Below, one piece after another: positions 1-12,900 of a stretch of 64,000 nt of DNA. The first letter of the stretch is position 1; each line of letters begins with the position of its first letter. Made by a program: the position numbers and the translations under genes. The notes below the pieces were generated by a model. The model worked only from the letters and a program-made list of their open reading frames with translations, did no database searches and was not told where the DNA came from. The DNA is from Denticeps clupeoides (lineage: Eukaryota; Chordata; Actinopteri; Clupeiformes; Denticipitidae). The stretch is taken from positions 22,649,815 through 22,713,814 of the forward strand of contig NC_041716.1 of assembly GCF_900700375.1 (NCBI RefSeq), in the 5' to 3' direction.

Positions 1-305
1 AACGTAGAGGAGGACGAGGAGTGACGAGGAACGAAGAATGAAGGACGCTTTCACCTGACATCACGGAACAGGGGTTTAATTGGTGAATCACAGGACAGGG
101 GAGACATCCGAGACGAAGACACTGGTGAACATAGAACATAACTTCAAAGACCTGACAGCGGACAGAAACGAACAGGGCAGCTTTATACAATTAACACAGG
201 TGAAAACGATTAGGGAACATTACACATGACAACAATGAAACTCCGGTCCGGATCCTGATCTTGACCCGGACCAGAGTAACCCCCATTTCGGACCGGATCC
301 TGACA
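1..305 (-). mobile_element. Solo LTR-like fossil (LTR retrotransposon), cut by window edge
   Basis: Read on the minus strand this starts TGTCAGGATCCGG and contains a GCTGCCCTGTTCG core and an ATTAAA-type polyadenylation region. It shares this layout with the copy at 29158-29370, so both belong to one LTR family, probably Gypsy-like. No internal coding part is visible next to it, so it looks like a solo LTR. Its other end lies outside the window. Confidence 0.45.
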
Positions 306-654
306 ACTATGTACTGTATCCTTCACCATCCTCTCCACTGTGGATGGTACATCCTGCCCTGGGGAGTGTCAAGGTTTGGAGTCATCACATGACACAGTCA
401 CACAATCAAATGGAAACTGGTTGTCCAGAGCTACATTGTGCAGTTCAACAGATGCCAAAATTACACCCTTTTTCATGCTTAAAGAACAGAGTCCCTCCAA
501 CTGGTCCAATGTAAAGGCGGATGAAGAGCTCCACCATAGTGACTGTGCGTGGTGATGTATTGTCTCTCCCGTCTAATAACAGCGCCAGATCTGTCATGGC
601 TGAATATGATTACTGTCATTGCTCTTATTTAAATTGGTCTTTCATTGTTTGACC

Positions 655-850
655 TACAATGTTACATCAACATCCCTCTCTGTATCTCTCCTTCCCGAGG
701 TTTCTTCCTTTTTTCTCTCTTCTACAGGTTTTTTAGTGGAGTTTTTCCTTGTGTGCAGAAGGGTCAAGTGTGGGGGGTGTCAACTGTAGGGCCTGTCAAA
801 GCCCATTGAGACATACGGTATGTGATTATGGGCTCTATAAGAAGTAAATG
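655..850 (+). repeat. Interspersed repeat tail (GGCCTGTCAAAGCCCATTGAGAC type)
   Basis: The stretch has the fish repeat signature of a CCCGAGGTTTCTTCC block followed by GTTTTTCCTTG and a GGGCTCTATAAGAAGTAAATG tail. The 3' part matches 30718-30785 at the end of ptpn22 closely. It is non-coding, and its class is not certain. Confidence 0.5.
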
Positions 851-1305
851 TTGTTGTTAATAGTTAAAACAAAAAATCCAACAGAATATTAACATTAAAT
901 ATAACTCTACACTGTGTGAAAACAGAACTAGGTAGTGCCTTACATTAAAAAATAACAGAATACAGCAAGATACCATATAAAAGAAGAAAGAGCTGTTGAA
1001 TTTTTCCTGTGATTGGCTGAAATGGTTTATGCTAATTTAAAGAGGTTGGACAGGTTATGGGAAGTGTTGATGCAGCCGCATTCATTTACCTACTAAAGCT
1101 GCATGGCCTGGTTTTGGCCCTTGTGCCGTTTATGTTGGTCCTTATTAAAGGACCAACTTGCACATATCTCGTGCGCCTTCTTCACCCCTCAGCCCTTCAG
1201 GCATGACACTGACCACATCTTTCCCTCTGTTTTCTCATTTGTCTTGATTCTTTTCATACTATTCAGAAGAAAGCGAAATCTCCTTTGAGATCTTCCAGGC
1301 AGGGA

Positions 1306-1308
<3 letters not shown>

Positions 1309-1348
<40 letters not shown>
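1309..1348. repeat. (CA)n microsatellite
   Basis: About 20 uninterrupted CA units, roughly 265 bp upstream of the ptpn22 start codon. The remaining sequence up to 1613 shows no other feature and should hold the 5' UTR and promoter. Confidence 0.95.
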
Positions 1349-1349
<1 letters not shown>

Positions 1350-1613
1350 TTGAAAATAGAACGGAACTTCACCACATAGCATCACATCTCTTTTTTTTCT
1401 TCTGTAAAATGCTGTTGTTTAAGAGGCTGGCTTTAGGACCCAGCATTAAAGGAGGAGAAGGAGACAATATTTTAATCTGACCATAGAACCTGCCACTTCC
1501 GTGGTGGTGAGAAAGAGAATGTGTTGTGAGGTTGTGCGTAAGGCTCTGCTTTGAGGGGACTGTTTTAGAGTTTTGTCTCAGCGTTTGTGTGAGACTGTGA
1601 GTGTGACAACCCA

Positions 1614-3938
1614 ATGGATACACAAAGACAGCTTCTGCAGGACTTCCTGGCTGAGGTGGCCTTTAAGGAGACTGCACAACCTCCCAGCGAAAATGCATTT
1701 GAGGTTGAGTTCTCGGTGAGTAATCTTCAGCTGAGAGCACCTGCTTCGGCGTCAGTTGGTTTGCACAAATCTATCTGGATTTTGTCACTACATTTCCGTC
1801 ATCACTGGAGGCAGGCAAACTGGTCTACTTTTAACCCTTAGTTCCACTTGTTTAACTGCTAAACACACACACAAAGACACTTAACATATACAGACTTCCT
1901 CTTAGCACATCAATACTTCACCAAAAAGCAGAAGTACAGGTCTGACATTTCTAACATTTTCCCAAGGTGTACAGCGAGGTAGGCCTACAACTCATGAGAG
2001 ACAGTTATTAAGTTATTAATAAATGGCTACTTGATCTCTGTATTAGAATATGTAAAGCTACTCAATGAATACAGACTTTTTTAAGTAAGTAATACTTACT
2101 TGGTCTCTGCAATATGTTATGCATTATGGTTCACGGTCACAGCAACCTGCCCATATCATAAATCTTTCACAATATGTTTTAATTCCGTGACAGCAATGAC
2201 CCCATTAACAATTTCATTAATTCAGCATGTCAGCATGTCTAGTAACAGTTCTGTGTGGATCTATACATTACACAAAGTGAGTGAGTTATCTGATGTATTA
2301 GTGCAGGGTTTTGTGTGGTCCATAGTCCAGGCATTCATGAGAACATTATTTGTCCAGTAAAGAGGCTATTTTCAGCTGGTAGGGCATCCAGGCAGTTGTT
2401 TGGTGGGATGAAGCTGTGATCAAGGTTGATGCTGGTTGTAACTCTCTGATACTCTGCCCACCCATCCATCTCATCAGCAGGTTCATCTAGTACTTTTCTG
2501 ACTAAGCCAATATATATATATATTTTTTTCTGTTCATGAAAGCAAGGAAGACAGGATAGGGGTAATGTGGTCACCTGTTAGGATTGTTAGCAGCTGCATA
2601 CAATTAGAATATGTAATGTCATTATGTATAAAGCAACTCAATAAATATATTTTTTTTCAAAATTAAGTAATACTTACTTAGTTTCTGTAATATGTTGAGC
2701 TTTATGTTTCACTTTTTTCACAGCCGGCTGCCCATATCCTAGCTGGCTGCCCATATCATGTTTCACAATATGTCTTTGATTTGACAATATGTTACAAATA
2801 TTACTTCAAAGTTGCCGTTGCAACATACAGATTGAATGAGAAATTAGACATGCTTCAACTTCAGGCCCCCGTAATATTAACATTAATACAGCAAAATATT
2901 AATATTTGTGGCCTTATGTAGAACCTGAAACCACCATGACAACCTGGTTGTATAATATGTAATGGCTCTCTGTTCTAGTCTCTTATGAATGATGTTAATT
3001 GTAAAATATCTATGAATTGTTGACCCGAAGTGTTGACCTGCTGTCTTATTGCCACCAAATCTTTTTGGTTGTAAAGACTTGTAGAAAAGTTTACTCATTT
3101 TTACCATTAGTAATATAAACCATTGTCAGTTGGTTCATTATTATTATGAACATGCAGAGACATGCGATTACCAACGTAATGCAATATCCAGTGTATATGT
3201 AATGTGTGTATTTTTTCTCAGAAATTAAAGAAATTATCCTCTAAAAACCGCATTGACAAGACTTTACCAACTAAAGCTGCAGAGAAACAGGAAAATGTGA
3301 AGAAGAACCGCTACAAAGACGTAGTACCTTGTGAGTCTCCCCCTCTTACAATCACAAGTATGTCTGCATGGGGAGGGCATTTTACTGTAGTATTATAGCT
3401 GTTTACAGCCTTACTGTAGAAGTATCTTTGTTTACTGTGAAGAAAAGTATGCAGAGTTTTGTACAAGACAGGATTTTGCATCATTTATTGATTGATTATA
3501 GCAACTGGGACATCCTGGTAAGAGAAGCTTTGGATGTTGAAATGTCCCTGCAGTGAGGAACAGAACCGCTTTTTGGGCAATGTGACCAGAAAGGGACAAT
3601 TTACCTTGATTCATTTTACGGAGGTTTTACACTCTTTTATGGTCAAGTTAAATAGGACCACATCAGTCTCACTGCTGCATCATTTTAATAAAGAGAAGCA
3701 AGTAATAAACCCATGCAACACTCTAAAAGGAGATAAAGTGTTAAAGCAATGACAAAATAAGGAAGCCATTGTGCAAGGCATGGCTTAAAATAAGTTAATC
3801 AAATAAGTGCATAGAGACATATGTCTTGAACTTGGACCATTATGGAGCCTTAAATAATACCAGATCTTTCAAATATGAAGGCAGACACAGTGTGTTGATT
3901 TAACAGTTGTTCACTTTACTGCTACTTCACTGTCCCAC

Positions 3939-3975
<37 letters not shown>

Positions 3976-6900
3976 TCTCACCAAAGTTTTCTCATTTTGT
4001 GGCTCTGCTCTGTCCTTTTCAGTTGACCACAGTCGAGTTAAACTCTCCCTTTTCACATCGAAGGATGACACTGACTATGTCAATGCCAACTTCATCAAGG
4101 TATATTACTGTGGCACAACCCAAATGATGGGAATATTATTCTGAATGATGTAGAGTACTATAATATAAACCAGTAGAAATGAAACCAATGTTTATCTAAG
4201 CGGCAAGAAATGTTATCAGCGTAACGAAACCTTATTGTTGTAGGTTATCATTCATTAGTTGGGAGAGACCATACCCTGGTTCTGAAAACTCCTTAATTTC
4301 TTTAATGCCTAAAATCATTACTGTACATTATATGTTGTATGTTTATTTGTTAAAGTGATCAAATCCTTCATGCTGTAATGAGTGTGTAGTATGTTTCAGT
4401 GGATGTATGTGTGTTTAGGGTGTTACAGGAAAGCCCGCATACATTGCTACTCAGGGTCCTCTGCCAAACACCATAGTGGATTTCTGGAGGATGATCTGGG
4501 AATATAAAGTGAAGGTACCTGCACACACAGTGGCACCATACACAAAACCCATATCTTTATATTCAGCAGAGCTGTGACATGAGCTGTGGGATTAACTCAC
4601 TAATTTGTTGATCCTGTCATGCCAGGAGGTGGAGGTAGGTAGGTGCACAACGTGGTAACAGTTCGGGAGTTGGGGGCAGGGAATAAAGCTGGTCAATATG
4701 TTAAAAACTTTCCCATATTGAAACTCCAAAAATATTTATTAACATAGAACCATTACTATCACTGCCCTGCTATAACAATTTCATTGCCTTGCCCTGGATA
4801 ACAATCAAATCAATCAAAATGTATTTATACAGGGCTTTTTACAAAATTCATTGTCACAAGGCACCTAGCAAAACATCAGTGCTCAAGGTCCCTAGTGAGC
4901 AGGCCTAAGGCAGGAGTGGCAAGGAAAACCTCCCTGGAAAAAGAAACCTTGAGAGGAACCAAGGCTCAACAAGAGGAACCCATCCTCTTCTGGTCAGCAC
5001 TGGATTATCCTGGGATGTTCAATGAGATTTATCCAGGAAATATGGCATTTAGAGGAAGGTTGCCACTGAGCAAAGTACCGTCCCCACACACTTGTCATGG
5101 CTGCCCACTACTCAAGACGAGTGATGGTTAAAAGCAGAGGACACATTTCACCATGTCACTGTGTGCTATGCTGCAGTGTCTCACAATGATAGTCACTTTC
5201 AAAGAGTTGGGGCTGTGTAAGCAAATGAGATCCAGTGGAATACTGGCGTCAGTTAGCCTGGTGGTGCATGGCACACTAGACAAGGTCCCAGGTGGTCCTC
5301 ATCTTCTGGATTCTGTAGTTTACAGCTGGTTCCTCTGCTGTGTCTGAGGGGACAAAGACAGGTCGATGGCCAATGGTGGTCTCAAAGGGAGAGAGGCTGG
5401 TTGCTGCTCAGATTTCAGTGTGGGCGGGCTTTTAACTACTCAAGGTTATGAATATTTCAAAAACAGAGGAGCATAATGAGCCTGAATTTAACAAGATGAA
5501 TTTGAGCAAGCTGAAATTTTTAAATGTCTTATTTTAATGATACTCTGAATTATTTACAGCAAAACTGTATAGACAAAATATTCAGAAACATTGAAATTGT
5601 ATTGAAACAGTATTTGAAATTCAAAGGCTGATGAAATTTCAAAATCTGATGGAAACTGGATACAATTGAAAACTGGATTATTCATTCTGGATTATTAGTA
5701 AAATTTTATTGATGTGTCAAGTTCATTCTTTTTTGGATTTCTTACTAAGTATTTTAAATTTCAATTGGCTCTAAATTTGTTAGGGACGGCTCTGAATGAT
5801 ATAATAATGATATAACCTTGTTTTAAGTATGAAATGGGTCAGACTTTTCTCTTCACTTTGTGAATATCTATAAACATGCATTTTCCCCAGTCCTTGTAAT
5901 TGCTCCTGGATCTAAGTCTGAGTGGTGCTTACGTCGACTGGACCTGTTATCTTCCATTATAAAATGAGACCGGCTTGTAATAATGTGTCTATGTGCAAGA
6001 GCAGCAATAATTTCATAGAGTCACATTCCAAAATGAAAATAAAACTTGATTAGCAGAGTCCTTTATTTTACAATTAAATCAACATCAGGTCGAGGAATCC
6101 ATGACGTACGAACAGGCAAGAGAGCAAAGTGCGAAGCAGAAGTGATGTCAGTTAAAAGAGAACTGGGAATGAGAATGAGAATGAGTAAAACATTATTGTA
6201 TGCAATATTTACATTTACATTTACAGCATTTATCAGACGCCATTATCCAGAGCGACTTACAATCAGTAGTTACAGGGACAGTCTCCCTGGAGCAACTTAG
6301 GGTTAAGTGTCTTGCTCAGGGACACAATGGTAGTTAGTGGGATTCGAACCCGGGTCTTCTGGTTCATAGGCGAGTGTGTTACCCACTAGGCTACTACCAC
6401 CCATGCATATGTAATATTGCATTACATATGCAATATGTAATGCATATATCCATAATTTAATTCTTTCTAATCAAAATATACATTTCGGATTTTCACAACA
6501 GAATTCACCCTATGGGCAATTGTTTTTTTCAGATACATGCTGCAAAATGCATCCTAGTTTTTATAAATGTATTCAATATTCATTAACAAAATTAAAAACA
6601 CATTTCAGATATACATAATGATATTCTGAATATCCAAATCTACATTTCTCCAAACAATGTTATGCAGTTATGCAGAATAACTGTGAATAATCTGTTGATA
6701 AAATAACTGAAATCGTTAGACAGTGATCAACACATGCAACACATTCTCTTTCTCATTCTCTCTTTTTCTGTCTAAATGAATATGCAGGATCCCAGAGCTG
6801 GCATCCACGTGTCTCCATACACAAAATATTTGACTTTCTGCCATTTTTGTCATAATCGAGAAAATTCCCAAAGCTTGTAGGATGCAGCAATGTAATAATG

Positions 6901-9900
6901 ACACCCCTTCTCATAATGAATATTAGAATAATTGTTTGAACATGAATTAACAAACATATTTGTTTACATAATGGGATGATGACATGAAAAAATGCAATGA
7001 CTTAAACTATAGCAAATATTAAACTATTTGATTAAAGTTAAATGGCGTTTGAATATGAGTTTTTTCTCAGCTCAAACCATGGGTTGGGTTTTGGCCAGTG
7101 TTTCCATATAATGTTTTTTTTTTTTTTTTTTTCTGCTTCACCAATACAACTTGATGAATTGAACAGGCTTATACACTGATGGATAAATTGCCTGCTTATT
7201 GATTTAAGTCTTTTAACAACAACAATATTCTTACACGCCCTGTCTTTGTCACCGTGCAGGTTGTAGTCATGGCATGCAGAGAATTTGAGATGGGAAGGGT
7301 AAGGATTATTTCCATGTTATTCATTGTCAGCAGTTATTAAATGGCTCTAATAGACACACACATTAAACACAAAGACCCCTCCCCACGCTGTTGTCTCCTG
7401 CAGAAAAAGTGTGAGTGCTACTGGCCCAAGAGCAGAGATGTCACATTGGTGTGTGAGCAGTTTGCTGTTCACTGTGTGAGTACTTCCTCCCAGTGCCACT
7501 TCCTGTCCTGGCCACTGGCTGCCTTTCTTCTTCTGCTCTGACTGTACCAGCCCACTCTCTGACTTCTTCTGAGAAACATTTACATGCTTCTTTATTGCAT
7601 TTTGATTTGATTTCAGCTCAAGGTAATTCAAAAGATCAAATACATAGTTATACAGACAAAAAAAAGCAATAAATGACACATAGAGAATGTTTTCATATTA
7701 CATTACATATTGCAAGTCGACAAACAGAATCCTGATTTTAGTGTATTGGGAAGAGACTGAAAGCTTCATTTTAAATCTGCTATCATTTTAATTTCAGGAA
7801 TCAGAGCAGGAAAAAGGAGATCATATAACAAGGCTGCTGAATGTGACCTATAAGGGTGTAAGTACACTGCGTGTGATTACTTCTACAGACGGAACAGATC
7901 TGCGAATCTGCGACGGTGAACCCGGGTTTGAGAGTACAAACGAGATGAGGAAACATGAACAGTCTTACTAGCTGTAAAGAACGACGAATATCTAAGCTGT
8001 TTGCAGGCTAGGGCAAATAATGACTGAGCAATGGAAGGAAGCCATCTTGCCTATTTATGGGAGTTGCGTCACCTCTTTTCCGAACGGAGTCATGTGACAA
8101 CATTGGCACAAAGCACTTAACATGCATGAGGTTCAGCGCCCAAAACCTCTAGAGAGCAGTGGCCAACAAAAAGAAACCAAGAAACAGGAACCAACAAAAT
8201 GATCTGTTTCTCACAGGACTCACAGAGTCTAGAGTATCAAAAGCTGTAAAAGAGTATCAAACCACATAAACACAGTTGATGACAAAACTGGCTTGTTCAG
8301 TACATTCACTAAAGCAGGTTCTGTACTGTAAAACTATTCTATCATTGCTGATGTAATCATTATATCAGAAAAATACTTTTGTATACACCTTTTATTGTAT
8401 GTAAAGAGTTTACAAGGTAGAGCAGACCTTGTGCCACACGTTTAAACAACTGTTCATTATTTAGTTTGACCACAGAGCTGCTCTTGCATTTGTATGATCC
8501 ATTGTCTGTCTAAAAGAACATTTTTTTTTGCACACATTGGTAGCAGGAACAGTGACATTATAATACTGGACATGTTCTCTCCTCTCAGTGCAGCCGAATG
8601 TTGAAGCAGCTGCATTATGTCAACTGGCCAGACCATGGTGTTCCTGACTCCATTCCCTCCATTCTGGGACTCCTGCAGGAAATGAGATCCTACCAGGAAC
8701 ATGATGACATTCCTATCTGCATACACTGCAGGTACGTCAGCCCCTCAGCCCTATAAACCAGATAACTAGTGTAGCTGTGGTGGTATCTGTCAATGAATGC
8801 ATGTCAGTAATTGAACAGAGAAAAAAGAGCAAGTGAAGCTGATGTGATTGAAGCATGATGGATCCAACTGCATGTCCAAATAAATCTGAATGTTCTGAGC
8901 TATCAAAAAAGCTGCTAAGGTGTCACTGAGGCACCATCACCACACACTGCTCACTAAGGGTGATGGTTAAATGCGAGGGCACATTTCATTGTGTCACCGT
9001 GTGTTGTGCTTGCTGTGCTTCAAAATGACAATCACTTCACTTTCACATGTAAATGGTGCTAGTAGCCTAGTGGGTAACACACTCGCCTATGAACCAGAAG
9101 ACCCAGGTTCAAATCCCACTTACTAACATTGTGTCCCTGAGCAAGACCCTTAACCCTGAGTGTCTCCAGGGGGGGACTGTCCCTCTAACTACTGATTGTA
9201 AGTTGCTCTGGATAAGGGCGTCTGATAAATGCTGTAAATGTAAATAAACCAAACCAACATGCTATCACTAGCATTATAGTAAAGTAAAGTAAAAAAAGTT
9301 CACCCATAAATGTAAATGAGAGAACTTAGTTTAAAAAAAGCTACTTTTTTAACTACTGGAATGAGAAAAAAACACAGTAAACTAATGGCAGTTGTGGTTT
9401 ACTTTCTATGCCACATCAACCACCACTTAAAGTCAGAAGTGTGTATCACTGGTGCATTCAGGGGATTTACGACTCACTGAATAGCACAGACCTTTACAAA
9501 GCCATCAACAATTCCAGCATTCCAACACACATGCTTGGCTTGAGCATGGGTAAAAAGTATTGCAGACATTACTGCCAAATATTCCATCTGTAAACAATTT
9601 AGGAGAAGTGTGGTTATCTGTGGTTCATTTCACCAAGCATGAACAGAGAGAACACAGCACGTGGGCCCAAAACAAAGCAGGAAGTATCATTATATTACTT
9701 ATGTGGGTTTTAATAATCATGGAAAATCAATAGAAACCCAGATGAAAGTTGATGAAGGGAAGACCAGGTAAGACTGAACACTCAGGTTAGTTGGGCATAA
9801 AGTGACATTTATGTAAGTGACACCCCACCCCCTTTGCTACTGTCTTGCTTTAGTGCTGGATGTGGAAGAACAGGGGCCCTGTGCGCCATTGACTTTACCT

Positions 9901-12900
9901 GGAACCTGTTGAAGAAGCAGGTAAAATATGCCTGTTGTTAAGTCTCTACTTATGAACCATTAATAAACACAAGCTTCCTGGTTTGGCATTAGTGTCAGGC
10001 TGTATGCAAGTAAAATCACAGGTTATTTAACCATGTTAAGCAGTCCCAGTGTGGTTTTCCTTGCAGAAAATTCCCCAAAACTTCAGCATCTTTGAACTGA
10101 TTCAGGACATGCGAACACAGCGGACATCCATCGTTCAGACAAAGGTTACACAAATCTGCTGCTTCCTCAGTGTGTTTTAGAGCAGCCAGTTGGAGCTAGA
10201 CCACATAATATAGTTATGTAATATAATACATCCAACCACTAAACAGAACAATTCACTTGCCACAGAATTATTTATTAAAATGCACACATGTGTATTTGTT
10301 ATAAATACACCACTACTGATCTGAGAGCAGCATTTAGCATGAGACACACAAAGTTCACACGCTCACACATGGCATTTCTCATGCTTATAAATTATTCATG
10401 TTTACAGCACTGAAATTCCTGAAGCGAGTTTCACAAATGAATCATGAACTCCATGAATGCTGCACAGATCTGCACAGATGCGCAGATCTCTCAAAAAGCC
10501 CATCCACCCCCTTACCATCTCACTCCAAGCAAACTTCAGTCACTCACTACTGTACCTGTGTACTACTGAAAAGTGATCTGATTTTGAAAAAGTTTTTTTT
10601 TTGTCAGGAACAGTATGAACTAGTGTACAGGACCATCAGGTTTCTGTTTGAGCTTCACTTGGAAGCCACCAAATCTACTGACAACAGGAAGCAGGTGAGT
10701 TATTACACTCCTGTGGCCAGACAATTACTTCCAAGTTTGGTTGTGCAATAGGATGACACTCTTGCAATATGATGGTACCAATACATTTTGAACAATGCTA
10801 TGGGAAGAGCCCTTTCTTTTCCTGTATAAAATCATAGTTGGATCACTTTGGTGTGGTCCCCAGACGGAGCTCCGCATTCTCATTAAACACCTTTGGGATA
10901 AAATAAAATGGAGATTGCCTGACCTCATAAAGGGTCTACAGAATTAACAGGGGCTAATACCCACACAAACCCTACAAATGTTCTAGAAAGCCTTCTGCAA
11001 AGTGTCAAAGCTTCTAAGGGAGAACAACTCCATATTAAAGTCTGTGTATTTCAATGCCATATCAATAAAATCCGGATCAGTTTTCTATTTGATGGCAGCC
11101 CTTCCATGTCCATTATTTGTTGAATTTAAAGACCAACACACCTTCCCTGCGATAAAGTGCTGATAGATACTATGATCCTATAACATGTGCTAATCCTTTC
11201 AGGGCATGTCAGTGGAACATATCAGTGGAATTTATTTCAATTTGAATAAATTCAATCCCCATCAGGTGGTTCAATGCCCATCTTCCATCTGTAGCAAGGA
11301 CAGTAGCAGTAACCTGTGTAACCCAGATACAGAAGCAGGAGACCACAGGTAATACACACAAACCTTCACAGCAAATAAGTGAATACGTACTGATCATTAC
11401 AGAAATGCTGTAATTGAATAAAATCAGGCTTTATTAATAATAAATGTAATTTGTGTTGAATTAATTCTTATTGTAATTACAGCATTTGAGATTCAATGTG
11501 AAAACTTTCTGTCATCCAAATTCAGCAAGTGGGCTGTTTCACTTTGGAAAAAAATGTATTTAGAATTCAGCTTTAACTTTGGCTTGAAAATCAAGCTGGG
11601 AATTGAACTCATTCTGCGAACTGAACTGTAAGGCTGCAGAAGGGCACATACACACTGGATCAATGGACTACAGATATTGAACCCCTTACTGCTGTCCTTG
11701 ACATCTGCAGAAAAAGGGCGACGTGTAGGTCACACCTCACCAGATACCTGAGCCATCCAGCTCATAAACTGACACTTTAACATGTTAAAGGTCCCCTATT
11801 GTAAATGTACCACTTCTTATCTTGTCTTATTATGAATATTTGACTTTGTGAGACTATTTAACATTAATACGAGTTCCCGCAGCCTGACTATGCTCCTGCA
11901 GTGGATGGGTGTAAAGAGTGCTTTGGCCATTCTGCTTCACGAGCTGAGACGGTCGGATCTGGAATTTGTCCCCTAATGTCATCATAAGGGGAAAGTTTAC
12001 CTCCCGTTTCTTTTTTTGGCCACCCCTCCCCTAAAACACTATCTCCACCGACAATCATGGCTTGAAACGTGAAGCATTGCAGTTGCTCGGTGATTGGATG
12101 TAAAAATGAGCACAAATGTATTTTTTTGTTCAGTCACACAAGACTATGAACAACCAGTGGGTTCATTGTATTTTTTCTGGAAAAATGCAGACATGACTTC
12201 CTGTCTGTGCCAAACATTGTGGTTGGTGGATGGTGTTGATGACGTCATTTCCACGAATGCCCGCTCACTTCTATTGGCCGCTCTCCTCCTCGTCCCACCT
12301 CTCTCCTCCTCATTAGTATTTAAAACTACAGACACTGAAACCGGGCATCCTGGGAAATCTCATTGTGGGACTGGATCAAAGTGGCTGTAATTTGTGCCAC
12401 GGAAAGAGACTTCAGATATAATATCAGGGGACGACTAAGACCAACATTAAAGCAAAAGGACGTGTACATGAATATATATTAAAAGACGAAAGAAAGAACA
12501 CACTTTGCACTTATTGCTTGATCCATCACGTCTGTGCGTTCCTGCAGTATGTAGACGCCATATTCAGTTCAATGAAACTATAATTTACATCATTTAGGAT
12601 GAGCTCTGCACTTCAATTCTTTTCTTCTAGGTTCCGGATGTCATATTGAATTTCCAACCAAATTTAAAGGTGAATTGTGAACTGGAAAAAAAGGACTGAA
12701 TAATGCTGATTGAATTATGGAATGGCTGAAGGTTTCTATTTTGAATCTTAAATGCTGTAAATACAATTGAAGCATGTTTTTTTTTCAATTAGAGCAATTC
12801 AGTTTTCTTACATTTGTGACTAACTTAGTTCCACACTTTATTACTAGCACTATGAAATAGCTTGTGGACGTGACAAATATTTATTACACTGTACAATGAT

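Larger units (their letters stand above)
1614..10694 (+). other. ptpn22: ptpn22 exons 1-11: catalytic PTP domain
   Basis: These eleven exons encode residues 1-310. Readable landmarks are the pTyr-recognition loop KNRY at 62-65, the WPD loop with general-acid Asp200, the P-loop [10 protein letters not shown] with nucleophile Cys232 and Arg238, and the Q-loop Gln279. Each sits five residues after its human PTPN22 counterpart, so the enzyme looks catalytically intact. Exon phases run 0,1,0,0,0,0,0,2,0,0,0 at exon ends, and each junction restores a sensible codon. Exon 10 has a weak donor (GTTACA). Introns 4, 8 and 11 carry interspersed repeats; introns 5, 6 and 9 are short and clean. Confidence 0.88.

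Noticed and set aside
12094-12390. 98-residue reading frame
   Set aside because: Lies within a non-autonomous DNA transposon, with no splice sites matching PTPN22 phases and no full domain.
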